A program made the position numbers and the translations under genes. Below are positions 54,807 through 62,636 of a DNA stretch of 64,000 nt, piece by piece. The DNA lies in the NCBI GenBank assembly GCA_002632265.1, contig NQOV01000002.1, positions 56,995 to 120,994 on the forward strand, read 5' to 3'. The stretch is from Rhodospirillaceae bacterium MC! (GTDB taxonomy: Bacteria; Pseudomonadota; Alphaproteobacteria; MC1). The notes under the pieces were generated by a model. That model had not been told where the DNA came from and made no database searches. It saw only the letters and a program-made list of their open reading frames with translations. Numbering within the stretch: the stretch's first letter is position 1; the number at the start of each line of letters is the position of its first letter.

Positions 54807-55793
54807 TCATGCCTTCATGAGTTGTAATTCTTTATTTTTTTCCTTATCTTGCTCAAGATCTTGATCATCGTTTTGATCATCATTTTGATCATGATCATGA
54901 TCTTGGTCTTTATCTTGATCATTCACATCTTGAGTGTTAAGGGTTAGCTTAAGTTTTCTTACTACTCTCGGATTGGATTCCATGGTTTCAAAGGATAAAG
55001 TATTGGTTTCAAACAATTCTCCTTGCACAGGCACACGCCCGATTAGTTTGGATAGTAATCCGCCGATAGTATCAACGTCTTCTTTTTCTTCTTCGGTAAA
55101 AGATATATTAAAAACCTCTTCAATCACTTCCAATTCCGTACGAGCGTCCACCATAATTACGGATGGGCTTTCTTGTTTAAAGAAGAGATCATCGTCTTGT
55201 TCGTCATCATGTTCATCTTCAATATCGCCGACGATTTCTTCCAGCAGATCCTCAATGGATATAATGCCATCCGTTCCGCCATATTCATCAACCACCAAGG
55301 CCATATGAGTATGCGAGATTCTCATTTCCGCTAAAAGCTCTAACACTCGCATAGTTCCAGGCACATATAAGATATCACGCAAGATATTACGCAGATCCAA
55401 GACTTTACCCTCATAATGAACCCTTAAAACATCCTTAATATGGATCATTCCTAAGGGTTTATCGAGCGTCTCTTCAAATACAGGCATGCGAGAATGCAAT
55501 TTACTAATAATCGCCTCAAACAACTCATTGGGCGGAGTATCAATGTATAAAGATTGAATTTCCACTCGTGGGATCATGATATCTTGAACACAAGTATTAT
55601 GTACTCTTAAAGTGTTCTTTAAGATAAAAGCTTCTTCAGGCAATAAATTTACTTCTTCTTTAGCAATAAGACTCTTAATACTCAAACGAGAATCATTTTT
55701 GTTGTTCCCTTTAAATATTCTAGAAAATAAAGATCTCTTTTTTGCTGATTGTATGGGGGACTCTTCGCCTGTATCGTCCGATATTTTATTCAC
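54807..55793 (-). CDS. CBS-pair/CorC-HlyC domain protein (YbeX/CorC-like)
   Basis: A 328-residue cytosolic protein with two CBS domains (about 65-190; VQDIMIPRVEIQSLYIDTPP, MALVVDEYGGTDGIISIEDL) and a transporter-associated CorC/HlyC domain (about 205-285). CorC-like proteins take part in magnesium/cobalt efflux; the adjacency to lnt matches the common ybeX-lnt pair. The tail is a run of Asp, Gln, His and Asn (DQDKDQDHDHDQNDDQNDDQ) made by GATCA-type repeats. ybeY and phoH, often upstream, are not here. Confidence 0.93.
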   Translation of the reverse strand: MNKISDDTGEESPIQSAKKRSLFSRIFKGNNKNDSRLSIKSLIAKEEVNLLPEEAFILKNTLRVHNTCVQDIMIPRVEIQSLYIDTPPNELFEAIISKLHSRMPVFEETLDKPLGMIHIKDVLRVHYEGKVLDLRNILRDILYVPGTMRVLELLAEMRISHTHMALVVDEYGGTDGIISIEDLLEEIVGDIEDEHDDEQDDDLFFKQESPSVIMVDARTELEVIEEVFNISFTEEEKEDVDTIGGLLSKLIGRVPVQGELFETNTLSFETMESNPRVVRKLKLTLNTQDVNDQDKDQDHDHDQNDDQNDDQDLEQDKEKNKELQLMKA

Positions 55794-56006
55794 GTGTTTA
55801 TACCTTAAATAATGTAAATGAAATTAAATGAATTTAAATGAATGAAATGGATTGTATATAAAGACTATTATAATACAAGAATTTATACTTTACAAGAATA
55901 TATTTTTTTTTTACAAATTTTCACATTCAAGAGATCAACTCTTCAGGAAAATATTTTTTAATATCAATATGATATTAATTTTATCCAAATATTTTATATT
56001 TTACTC

Positions 56007-56036
56007 TTGACACTAAAGATACAATTGGAGTATATT
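56007..56036 (+). promoter_or_regulatory. Promoter for tRNA-His
   Basis: TTGACA (56007-56012), 18 nt, TATATT (56031-56036), 15 bp before the tRNA. Confidence 0.75.
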
Positions 56037-56050
56037 AAGAACATGGATAT

Positions 56051-56128
56051 GGTGGGTATAGCTCAGTTGGTTAGAGCATCAGATTGTGATTCTGAGGGTC
56101 GCCGGTTCGAATCCGGTTATCCACCCCA
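56051..56128 (+). tRNA. tRNA-His (GUG), with encoded G-1, C73 and CCA
   Basis: A full cloverleaf: acceptor GTGGGTA/TATCCAC with the extra 5' G (56051) facing C73 (56125), then encoded CCA (56126-56128). The anticodon stem TCAGA/TCTGA encloses TTGTGAT with anticodon GTG at 56086-56088, and the T arm is CCGGTTCGAATCCGG. G-1:C73 is the identity element for HisRS. Confidence 0.98.
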
Positions 56129-56150
56129 TACAAAATTCAAAGCCCACAAC

Positions 56151-56184
56151 AAAAGCCCTAGATTTTATGAATCTAGGGCTTTTG
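56151..56184 (+). terminator. Terminator after tRNA-His
   Basis: AAAAGCCCTAGATT (56151-56164) pairs with AATCTAGGGCTTTT (56170-56183). A- and T-runs could serve both directions. Confidence 0.85.
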
Positions 56185-56228
56185 TTATCTGTTTATGATC
56201 TTGAGATGTTTCTTTACATTTTGCAAGC

Positions 56229-56265
56229 TCTTATTACAGGCCAACTATTTAGGCCTGTAATAAGA
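56229..56265. repeat. AGGCC palindrome, copy 5
   Basis: TCTTATTACAGGCC (56229-56242) pairs with GGCCTGTAATAAGA (56252-56265). The inner CCTA arm is altered to CCAAC, so the loop is longer than in other copies. Confidence 0.85.
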
Positions 56266-56318
56266 AAATATCCACAGATAAAAACTCTACCAATTTAAAG
56301 CATGAACAAGCCCCAAGC

Positions 56319-57662
56319 CTAATCATTCTTGAATAAATTAACGAGTTCGATTATGTGGCTGATTGTTTTTAACTGTATGGTGTTTTTGGTTTCGCTGTTG
56401 CGGTGGGGGATTATGGCTTTGGTGAAGCCGAGTTTTGTGGCTTCTTTTAGGCGGTTTTCCGATTGTCCGACACTGCGTATTTCGCCTGACAAACCGATTT
56501 CGCCGAAGACTATGGCGTCGTTTGGTACAGAGTTTCCGCTTAGTGCAGAACACAGTGCGGCAGCCACTGCGAGATCTGCCCCAGGTTCGTTGATTTTTAT
56601 ACCGCCTGCGATATTTAAATATACATCATGATTGGAAAATTGCAAGCCACATCTTGCTTCTAACACGGCTAAGATCATAGATAAGCGACTACTTTCCCAT
56701 CCTAAAACCGAACGGCGTGGCATACCTAAGGAAGATGTGGCTACTAAAGCTTGGATTTCCATGAGTACGGGTCTTGTGCCTTCCATTCCTGCGAAGACGC
56801 ATGAGCCATGAACATTTTCTTGGCGATCATTTAAAAACAAAGCTGACGGATTATGGACTTCACTAAGGCCCATGTCTGTCATTTCGAATACGCCGATTTC
56901 ATCGGTAGCTCCAAAGCGATTTTTTACAGCTCTTAAGATTCTAAATTGATGTCCACGATCGCCTTCAAAATACAAAACAGTATCAACCATATGTTCTAAC
57001 ACTCGAGGGCCGGCGATGTTGCCTTCTTTTGTTACATGGCCCACTATAATAAGCACGAAATTTCTCTTTTTCGCTAAACGTACTAACTCGGATGCACAAT
57101 ATCGTACTTGAGAAACTGTTCCCGGTGCGGAATCCAAACCGTCATAATATAAGGTCTGAATGGAATCGATAATTACCACCTTGGGGGGATTTGCCACATC
57201 TAAAGTGGTTACAATATCACGCATGGAATTGGTACTTGCAAGGCTTACGTTGGATTTTTCCTTGTGTAAACGTTTGGCACGTATGCGGATCTGGTCAATG
57301 GATTCCTCGCCACTTATATAAGCAGTTTCTATTTTTTCCGCTAATGCTGATGTAACTTGTAGTAAAATGGTCGATTTTCCGATTCCTGGATCGCCACCAA
57401 CTAATATGCACATGCTATCCACCAAACCGCCACCGCAGACACGGTCAAACTCTTCCATGCCTGTGGTTGTGCGTTCTGGGAGATCTTGTTTGCCGTCTAA
57501 AGCGACAAAGGAAATCTTAGCTCCACCTTCGCCCAACTGATTATGAGTTTCTTGCTCTTCGGATATGCTATCCCACTCTTTACATGCCGAGCATTGCCCT
57601 TGCCATTTGCCATAAGTAGCACCGCATTTAGTGCAATAAAAAAATTTTTTATTTTTTGCCAT
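56319..57662 (-). CDS. radA: DNA repair protein RadA (Sms)
   Basis: RecA-like motor that drives branch migration in recombination, 447 residues. It has an N-terminal zinc finger (CTKCGATYGKWQGQCSACKE), Walker A GGDPGIGKSTILLQ, the KNRFGATDEIGVFEM motif unique to RadA, and a C-terminal Lon-like domain (GEIGLSGEIRSVGQSENRLK). The 3' ~200 bp are C-rich on the coding strand. It converges on tRNA-His across a palindrome. Confidence 0.97.
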   Translation of the reverse strand: MAKNKKFFYCTKCGATYGKWQGQCSACKEWDSISEEQETHNQLGEGGAKISFVALDGKQDLPERTTTGMEEFDRVCGGGLVDSMCILVGGDPGIGKSTILLQVTSALAEKIETAYISGEESIDQIRIRAKRLHKEKSNVSLASTNSMRDIVTTLDVANPPKVVIIDSIQTLYYDGLDSAPGTVSQVRYCASELVRLAKKRNFVLIIVGHVTKEGNIAGPRVLEHMVDTVLYFEGDRGHQFRILRAVKNRFGATDEIGVFEMTDMGLSEVHNPSALFLNDRQENVHGSCVFAGMEGTRPVLMEIQALVATSSLGMPRRSVLGWESSRLSMILAVLEARCGLQFSNHDVYLNIAGGIKINEPGADLAVAAALCSALSGNSVPNDAIVFGEIGLSGEIRSVGQSENRLKEATKLGFTKAIIPHRNSETKNTIQLKTISHIIELVNLFKND

Positions 57663-57709
57663 ATATAGATTCTTTATTTTTTTTCGCTTGATTCGGTTAA
57701 TTTTAAGAT

Positions 57710-57738
57710 ATTATATTATATATACAATGCTATAGCAA
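57710..57738 (-). promoter_or_regulatory. Likely promoter for radA
   Basis: On the minus strand: TTGCTA (57738-57733), 17 nt, TATAAT (57715-57710), about 40 nt before the ATG. Confidence 0.5.
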
Positions 57739-57953
57739 CATCTTTTATATTTTTTTTCTATAACTCATTAGCTATCAAGAGTTTAGAAGAATATTTATAA
57801 ATTCAAAACAGAAAAGTAATATAAATCTTAATAATAAATTACTTTAAGAACAAATAAAAACTAATACTTATAAAATACTTATACTTAAGGTATAATAGTT
57901 AATTTTTTATCTTTTTGTATACTTCAGCTAAATTCGTAAGATTAATTATTATC

Positions 57954-57982
57954 TTGAAAGTATAATAAATCTGTTTTATATT
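57954..57982 (+). promoter_or_regulatory. Likely promoter for adhE
   Basis: TTGAAA (57954-57959), 17 nt, TATATT (57977-57982). The leader is about 150 nt. Confidence 0.5.
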
Positions 57983-58139
57983 AAATAGTAAGTTGTTTTT
58001 GTCGCAACAAATATTTTTGCATTAGATATTTTTGCTGATGAATTCATTTAACGTATCTTTAGTGTATTGGTAGTTGTATTCTATCATGAGCTAAATCTAT
58101 GTCATCATAATACAATCATTATAATTAGAGGTAATTTAT

Positions 58140-60776
58140 ATGTCATATGTAACTAAACTTGTAGACAGTGTAAGAGAAGCACAGAAGAAATTCGAAGAGT
58201 TCTCTCAAGAACAAGTTGACGCAATTTTTAAAGCAGCTGCGTTAGCTGCGAACCATGCACGTATCCCTTTGGCTAAACATGCAGTAGAAGAGACCCAACG
58301 TGGTATTGTCGAAGATAAAGTGATTAAGAACCACTTTGCGGCAGAATATATCTACAACACATACAAAAATACGCAAACTTGCGGTATTGTTGAAGAAGAT
58401 ACCGCATACGGTATTCGTAAAGTAGCTTTACCATTTGGTGTGATAGCGGCTGTTGTTCCAACAACTAACCCAACATCAACTGCAATTTTCAAAACTTTGA
58501 TCGCTTTGAAAACTCGTAACGGGATTATTGTTTCTCCGCATCCAAGTGCAAATGCTTGTACTATCGCTGCAGCGAAAATCGTATACGACGCAGCAGTAAA
58601 AGCAGGTGCTCCTGCTGGAATCATCCAATGGATCGACAAAGAACATTCATCTTTAGAAACTACTCAAGAATTAATGTCATCTGTGGATCTTATCTTGGCT
58701 ACTGGTGGCCCTGGTATGGTTAAAGCGGCTTATTCATCTGGCGTTCCTGCTTTAGGTGTGGGTGCTGGTAATACTCCTGTGATTATCGCTAAAAATGCTG
58801 ATATTAAAATGGCGGTTAACTCTGTTTTACTATCTAAAACATTCGATAATGGTATGATCTGTGCGTCAGAACAATCGGTAATTATTGCTGAAGAAATTTA
58901 TGACGAGGTTCGTGCTTATTTCATTGAAATGGGTGCTCATGTATTATCTAAGGGTGATGCTGATAAAATGCGTAAAACCATTTTAATCGAAAAGAAACCA
59001 GGTCAATGCTCTCTTAATGCGGACATCGTTGGGCGTAGTGCTTATCAGATCGCAGAAATGGGTGGCGTTAAAGTTCATGAAGACGCTAAGGTCCTAATCG
59101 GCGAAGTAGACGAAGTTGAATTCGACAAAGAACCTTTCGCACATGAAAAATTATCTCCTGTACTTGCTATGTACAAATATAAGAGATTCGAAGATGGTGT
59201 AGCTAAAGCCGAACGTCTTATAGAACAAGGTGGTTTAGGTCATACATCAGTATTATACATTGATGAACACAAATCTCCTGAAAAAGCTCATTTATTCTTG
59301 AAAAAAATGAAAACTTGCCGTACTCTGATCAATATGCCAGCAGCACAAGGTGCGATTGGTGATGTGTTTAACTTTAAGCTAGCTCCATCGCTTACTTTAG
59401 GTTGTGGTTCTTGGGGTAATAACTCTGTATCAGAAAATATTGGCGTTAAGCATTTATTAAATACTAAAACTATTGCAGAAAGAAGAGAAAATATGTTGTG
59501 GTTCCGTGTTCCTGAAAAAATTTACTTTAAATGGGGTAGTTTACCTCTTGCACTTAAAGAATTAGAAGGTAAGAAAAAACGTGCGTTTATCGTAACTGAT
59601 GAAGGTCTTGCTAGTATGGGTTATCCTAAATTCATTACTAAAACTTTAGACGAATGTAAAATCGATTACCATATTTATTCTGGTGTACAAGCTGATCCAA
59701 CATTGGATATCGTTGAAGAAGGTACAAAAGCAATGAACGCTTTCAAACCTGATGTAATTATCGCTCTTGGTGGTGGTTCTGCTATGGATGCAGCGAAAAT
59801 CATGTGGGTTATGCACGAACATCCTGAAGTTAACTTCCTTGATCTTGCTATGACATTCATGGATATCCGCAAACGTATTGCTGAATTCCCTGAAATGGGT
59901 TCTAAAGCTAGCTTAATGTGTGTTGCTACTTCATCAGGTACAGGTTCGGAAGTTACTCCTTTCGCCGTGATTACTGATCAAGAAACAGGCACTAAATATC
60001 CACTAGCTGATTATGCTTTAACTCCTAATGTGGCTGTGGTTGATCCTGAATTAGTAATGTCTATGCCTGCTGGTTTAGCTAGTGCGTCTGGTATCGATGT
60101 ATTAACTCATGCTCTAGAATCTCTAGCGTCTGGTTTAGCGTCTGATTACACTATTCCGTTATCTTATGAGGCTACTCGTTTGGTATTCGATTACCTACCT
60201 GAATCAGTTAAATTGGGTAAAGAAGCACGTAGAGCGAAAGAAAAAATGGCGAATGCCTCTTGTATCGCTGGTATGGCTTTCTCCAATGCTTTCTTAGGAA
60301 TTTGCCACTCTATGGCTCATAAATTAGGTGCTGCTTTCCATATTCCGCACGGTGTGGCTAACGCTCTGATGATCAACGAAGTTGTGAAATTTAACGCCGA
60401 AGTTGCTCCACGCAAAATGATCGCATTTTCTCAATATAAATATCCAAAAGCTGCATTATATTATGCTCGTGCTGCCGATTACCTTGGTTTAGGCGGTAAG
60501 GATGTTGATGAAAAAATCGCACTTCTTCTTAAGAAAGTTGACGCTCTTAAAGTTGAAATCAAAATCCCTGCAACCATTAAAGAGGCTGGTGTCTCTGAAG
60601 CTGATTTCTTAGCGAAATTAGATCATATGGTTGAAGAAGCTTTCGATGATCAATGTACAGGTGCAAACCCACGTTATCCTCTATTCAAAGAAATCAAAGA
60701 AATGTACTTACGTGCTTTCTATGGTGAAGCTGAATATGAAAAGAAACATGGTGCAAAATCTGCTAAGAAAAAATAA
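58140..60776 (+). CDS. adhE: Bifunctional acetaldehyde-CoA/alcohol dehydrogenase
   Basis: Reduces acetyl-CoA to ethanol via acetaldehyde, regenerating NAD+ in fermentation; 878 residues. The N-terminal aldehyde dehydrogenase half has GVIAAVVPTTNPTSTAIFKT and the catalytic Cys in NGMICASEQSV (near residue 241). The C-terminal iron alcohol dehydrogenase half has ALGGGSAMDAAKIMW and the iron-binding His region CHSMAHKLGAAFHIPHGVAN. Codon use is T-ending and uniform to the end, unlike the C-rich 3' ends elsewhere; this suggests high expression. A strong terminator follows. AdhE implies mixed-acid or ethanol fermentation. Confidence 0.97.
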   Translation: MSYVTKLVDSVREAQKKFEEFSQEQVDAIFKAAALAANHARIPLAKHAVEETQRGIVEDKVIKNHFAAEYIYNTYKNTQTCGIVEEDTAYGIRKVALPFGVIAAVVPTTNPTSTAIFKTLIALKTRNGIIVSPHPSANACTIAAAKIVYDAAVKAGAPAGIIQWIDKEHSSLETTQELMSSVDLILATGGPGMVKAAYSSGVPALGVGAGNTPVIIAKNADIKMAVNSVLLSKTFDNGMICASEQSVIIAEEIYDEVRAYFIEMGAHVLSKGDADKMRKTILIEKKPGQCSLNADIVGRSAYQIAEMGGVKVHEDAKVLIGEVDEVEFDKEPFAHEKLSPVLAMYKYKRFEDGVAKAERLIEQGGLGHTSVLYIDEHKSPEKAHLFLKKMKTCRTLINMPAAQGAIGDVFNFKLAPSLTLGCGSWGNNSVSENIGVKHLLNTKTIAERRENMLWFRVPEKIYFKWGSLPLALKELEGKKKRAFIVTDEGLASMGYPKFITKTLDECKIDYHIYSGVQADPTLDIVEEGTKAMNAFKPDVIIALGGGSAMDAAKIMWVMHEHPEVNFLDLAMTFMDIRKRIAEFPEMGSKASLMCVATSSGTGSEVTPFAVITDQETGTKYPLADYALTPNVAVVDPELVMSMPAGLASASGIDVLTHALESLASGLASDYTIPLSYEATRLVFDYLPESVKLGKEARRAKEKMANASCIAGMAFSNAFLGICHSMAHKLGAAFHIPHGVANALMINEVVKFNAEVAPRKMIAFSQYKYPKAALYYARAADYLGLGGKDVDEKIALLLKKVDALKVEIKIPATIKEAGVSEADFLAKLDHMVEEAFDDQCTGANPRYPLFKEIKEMYLRAFYGEAEYEKKHGAKSAKKK

Positions 60777-60816
60777 ATCTAACTCATAGTTAAAATTTAT
60801 TTTAAACCTTGCTTTT

Positions 60817-60856
60817 AAAACCTCCATAGATACATTCTATCTATGGAGGTTTTTTT
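60817..60856 (+). terminator. Rho-independent terminator after adhE
   Basis: A 16-bp stem AAAACCTCCATAGATA (60817-60832) / 60838-60853 with a 5-nt loop and a T-run. Confidence 0.93.
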
Positions 60857-61025
60857 TATTTTAAAAATAAATTGTTTTTTGTTGTGTTTCTCTTGTGTCC
60901 GTGATATTATAGATTTATACAACAGGATTGAAATAAATTTCTTTAAATATCTTTTATTGAAAAAATTTATTACAAAATCCCATATATTAAAAACTTTAGA
61001 TATTATAACTGAATGGAGAAAAATT

Positions 61026-61739
61026 ATGCCTTACGATTTATACTTTATGCCTACAGGTAACAACATCCGAGTAATTCTATTGCTAGAAGCTTTAGGAATT
61101 CAATACAAAAAACATCTACATAATCCTTTTATTGGCGATAAATTAGATTTCACCTTGAATCCCACAGGCAAAGTCCCTGCCTTATTAGATACAGAACATG
61201 ACATTGCCATATTCGAAAGTGCAAATATTTTACTCTATCTATGCGATAAACACGACACAGAAGGACAATTCCTACCACTTCAACCCATTGAGAGAGCTCA
61301 ATATTTATCTTGGCTGTTTAAAATTATCGGCGAATTCCAAACAACAAAACAATTATTTATCTCATCAACAACCGCCGCAAAAACCCCAAAAGACAAAGCC
61401 CTATTTGTTACAAGAGCAAGTAAAGTATTACATCAACACTTAAAAGCTTTCAACCACCAAATGTCCGTAAATAAAAATGGGCATCTACTAGGCGACGATT
61501 ACAACATCATCGATATCGCCCTACTTTCTGTATTGTTCGACTTTGATAAAGATCTATATCCAAAAATGGGAGCTAATGATCATATAGGTATGCAACTCTA
61601 TTTAGCAAATAAATGGCTAGTCCTAGAAACCGCCGACCTAACCAAATACCCCCTACTAAAAGTATTCATCGATAAAATGAAAAATAACCCAACCATAGTC
61701 GACATAATAAAATCCGATTACAGCATGTGGGAAAAATAA
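61026..61739 (+). CDS. Glutathione S-transferase family protein
   Basis: A 237-residue soluble protein starting at ATG 61026 with GGAG at 61015-61018; upstream in-frame codons overlap the adhE terminator. The N-terminal thioredoxin-like domain has LYFMPTGNNIRVILLLEALG, the cis-Pro GKVPAL and the glutathione-binding ES in FESANILLYLCDK. An all-helical C-terminal domain follows (DDYNIIDIALLSVLFDFDKD). It resembles bacterial GSTs of the YfcG/Ure2-like type only loosely. The substrate is unknown. The 3' end is C-rich and runs into the repeat region. Confidence 0.88.
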   Translation: MPYDLYFMPTGNNIRVILLLEALGIQYKKHLHNPFIGDKLDFTLNPTGKVPALLDTEHDIAIFESANILLYLCDKHDTEGQFLPLQPIERAQYLSWLFKIIGEFQTTKQLFISSTTAAKTPKDKALFVTRASKVLHQHLKAFNHQMSVNKNGHLLGDDYNIIDIALLSVLFDFDKDLYPKMGANDHIGMQLYLANKWLVLETADLTKYPLLKVFIDKMKNNPTIVDIIKSDYSMWEK

Positions 61740-61771
61740 CCATCTTTACCCCCACCCCTCTTTAGCTTGAT

Positions 61772-61853
61772 TGCCTTACCAGACAGTCGCCCTCTTTAGT
61801 TTGGTTGCCTTACCAGACAGACGGTTCAAACATAGCGATGTTTGATCGCATGT
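61772..61853. repeat. Junction element after the GST, double copy
   Basis: GCCTTACCAGACAGTCGCCC, then at 61807 GCCTTACCAGACAGACGGTT followed by CAAACATAGCGATGTTTGATCGCATG in two pieces. Here CAAACAT/ATGTTTG forms a 7-bp stem with AGCG as loop. Confidence 0.8.
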
Positions 61854-61879
61854 ACTGGAGTGTGGGGAAAGTGATCTTG

Positions 61880-62172
61880 TATTGTTATTCCATATTACAT
61901 CTTACCCACACATAAAAACGCTATTTATATATCATTTCTATTATTTATATTTTCAGGCCTAAACTATGTATAATATAAATATATATAACATTACTTTAAA
62001 TATATTATAACAAACTAATAGCGTACATAAATAGCCATTTTATTAAAGTATACTCGAAGTACTATTAGATATGTTAATTACATATCTAAGTTTGGGGCAG
62101 AAACTAGAATAACAAGCAGAATACAACACACTCATATTTTCTTTGTGGTGTTTTGTTATAATGTGAAATGAC
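61880..62172. repeat. Long AT-rich interspersed repeat, copy C
   Basis: It runs from TTATTCCATATTACATCTT through TTTCAGGCCTAAACTA and CATATTTTCTTTGTGGTG to TATAATGTGAAATGAC. It is collinear with copy A apart from a short internal insertion near 61970-62010. Confidence 0.65.
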
Positions 62173-62233
62173 AATAATATCGTTATGTTTTATTGCGATG
62201 TGTAACGCTGATGTGTTTGTATATTGTGTTTGT

Positions 62234-62276
62234 TATTATCCTTGCTGGCCTAAATAATAGGCCAGCAAGGATAATA
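62234..62276. repeat. AGGCC palindrome, copy 6
   Basis: TATTATCCTTGCTGGCCTA (62234-62252) pairs perfectly over 19 bp with 62258-62276, loop AATAA. Confidence 0.92.
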
Positions 62277-62636
62277 TTATTGAGAATCTACTATAAAATC
62301 ATAGGATTCTTTTTTTTAAAGTGCTTATATGATATTAAAATTTACTTTTTTTGGAGAATTATAGAATTTATTTTTTGGGTATTGGAGTGGAAATAATTAA
62401 AGGCCTATATTAGGACTTAATAGTAAAATAAATATATCTAAAGTTATTTTATGTATTATTTAATTAGCTAAGATGTAAAAGCAAGAGAAATATACAAGAG
62501 TTTTTTATATACAATATGTCATACAAAATTTTTATTTATTGACTTAAGACAAAATTTTTATCAATATATTAATTACTTTATAGTTATAATTCTTTTATAA
62601 TAAATCATTAAATAATATAAGTATTTTGAATAAAAC

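Larger units (their letters stand above)
57663..58139. other. Divergent spacer, radA / adhE
   Basis: 477 bp of AT-rich DNA with the radA promoter and a plus-strand promoter at 57954-57982. No redox-regulator palindrome is clear enough to name. Confidence 0.55.
61740..62636. other. Gene-free repeat region between the GST and the repeat protein
   Basis: 897 bp with a C-rich tail (61741-61760), the double junction element (61772-61853), a G/T-rich stretch, the third long AT-rich repeat (about 61880-62172), the AGGCC palindrome (62234-62276), and then AT-rich leader DNA of the next gene. A short hydrophobic frame at 62193-62396 crosses the palindrome and is not supported. Confidence 0.7.

Noticed and set aside
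56007..56298. Short plus-strand ORFs across the tRNA-His gene
   Set aside because: They overlap a perfect tRNA, its promoter and its terminator.
62193..62396. A 67-codon hydrophobic ORF
   Set aside because: It runs through the AGGCC palindrome and AT-rich repeat DNA, lacks a ribosome site and looks like chance.
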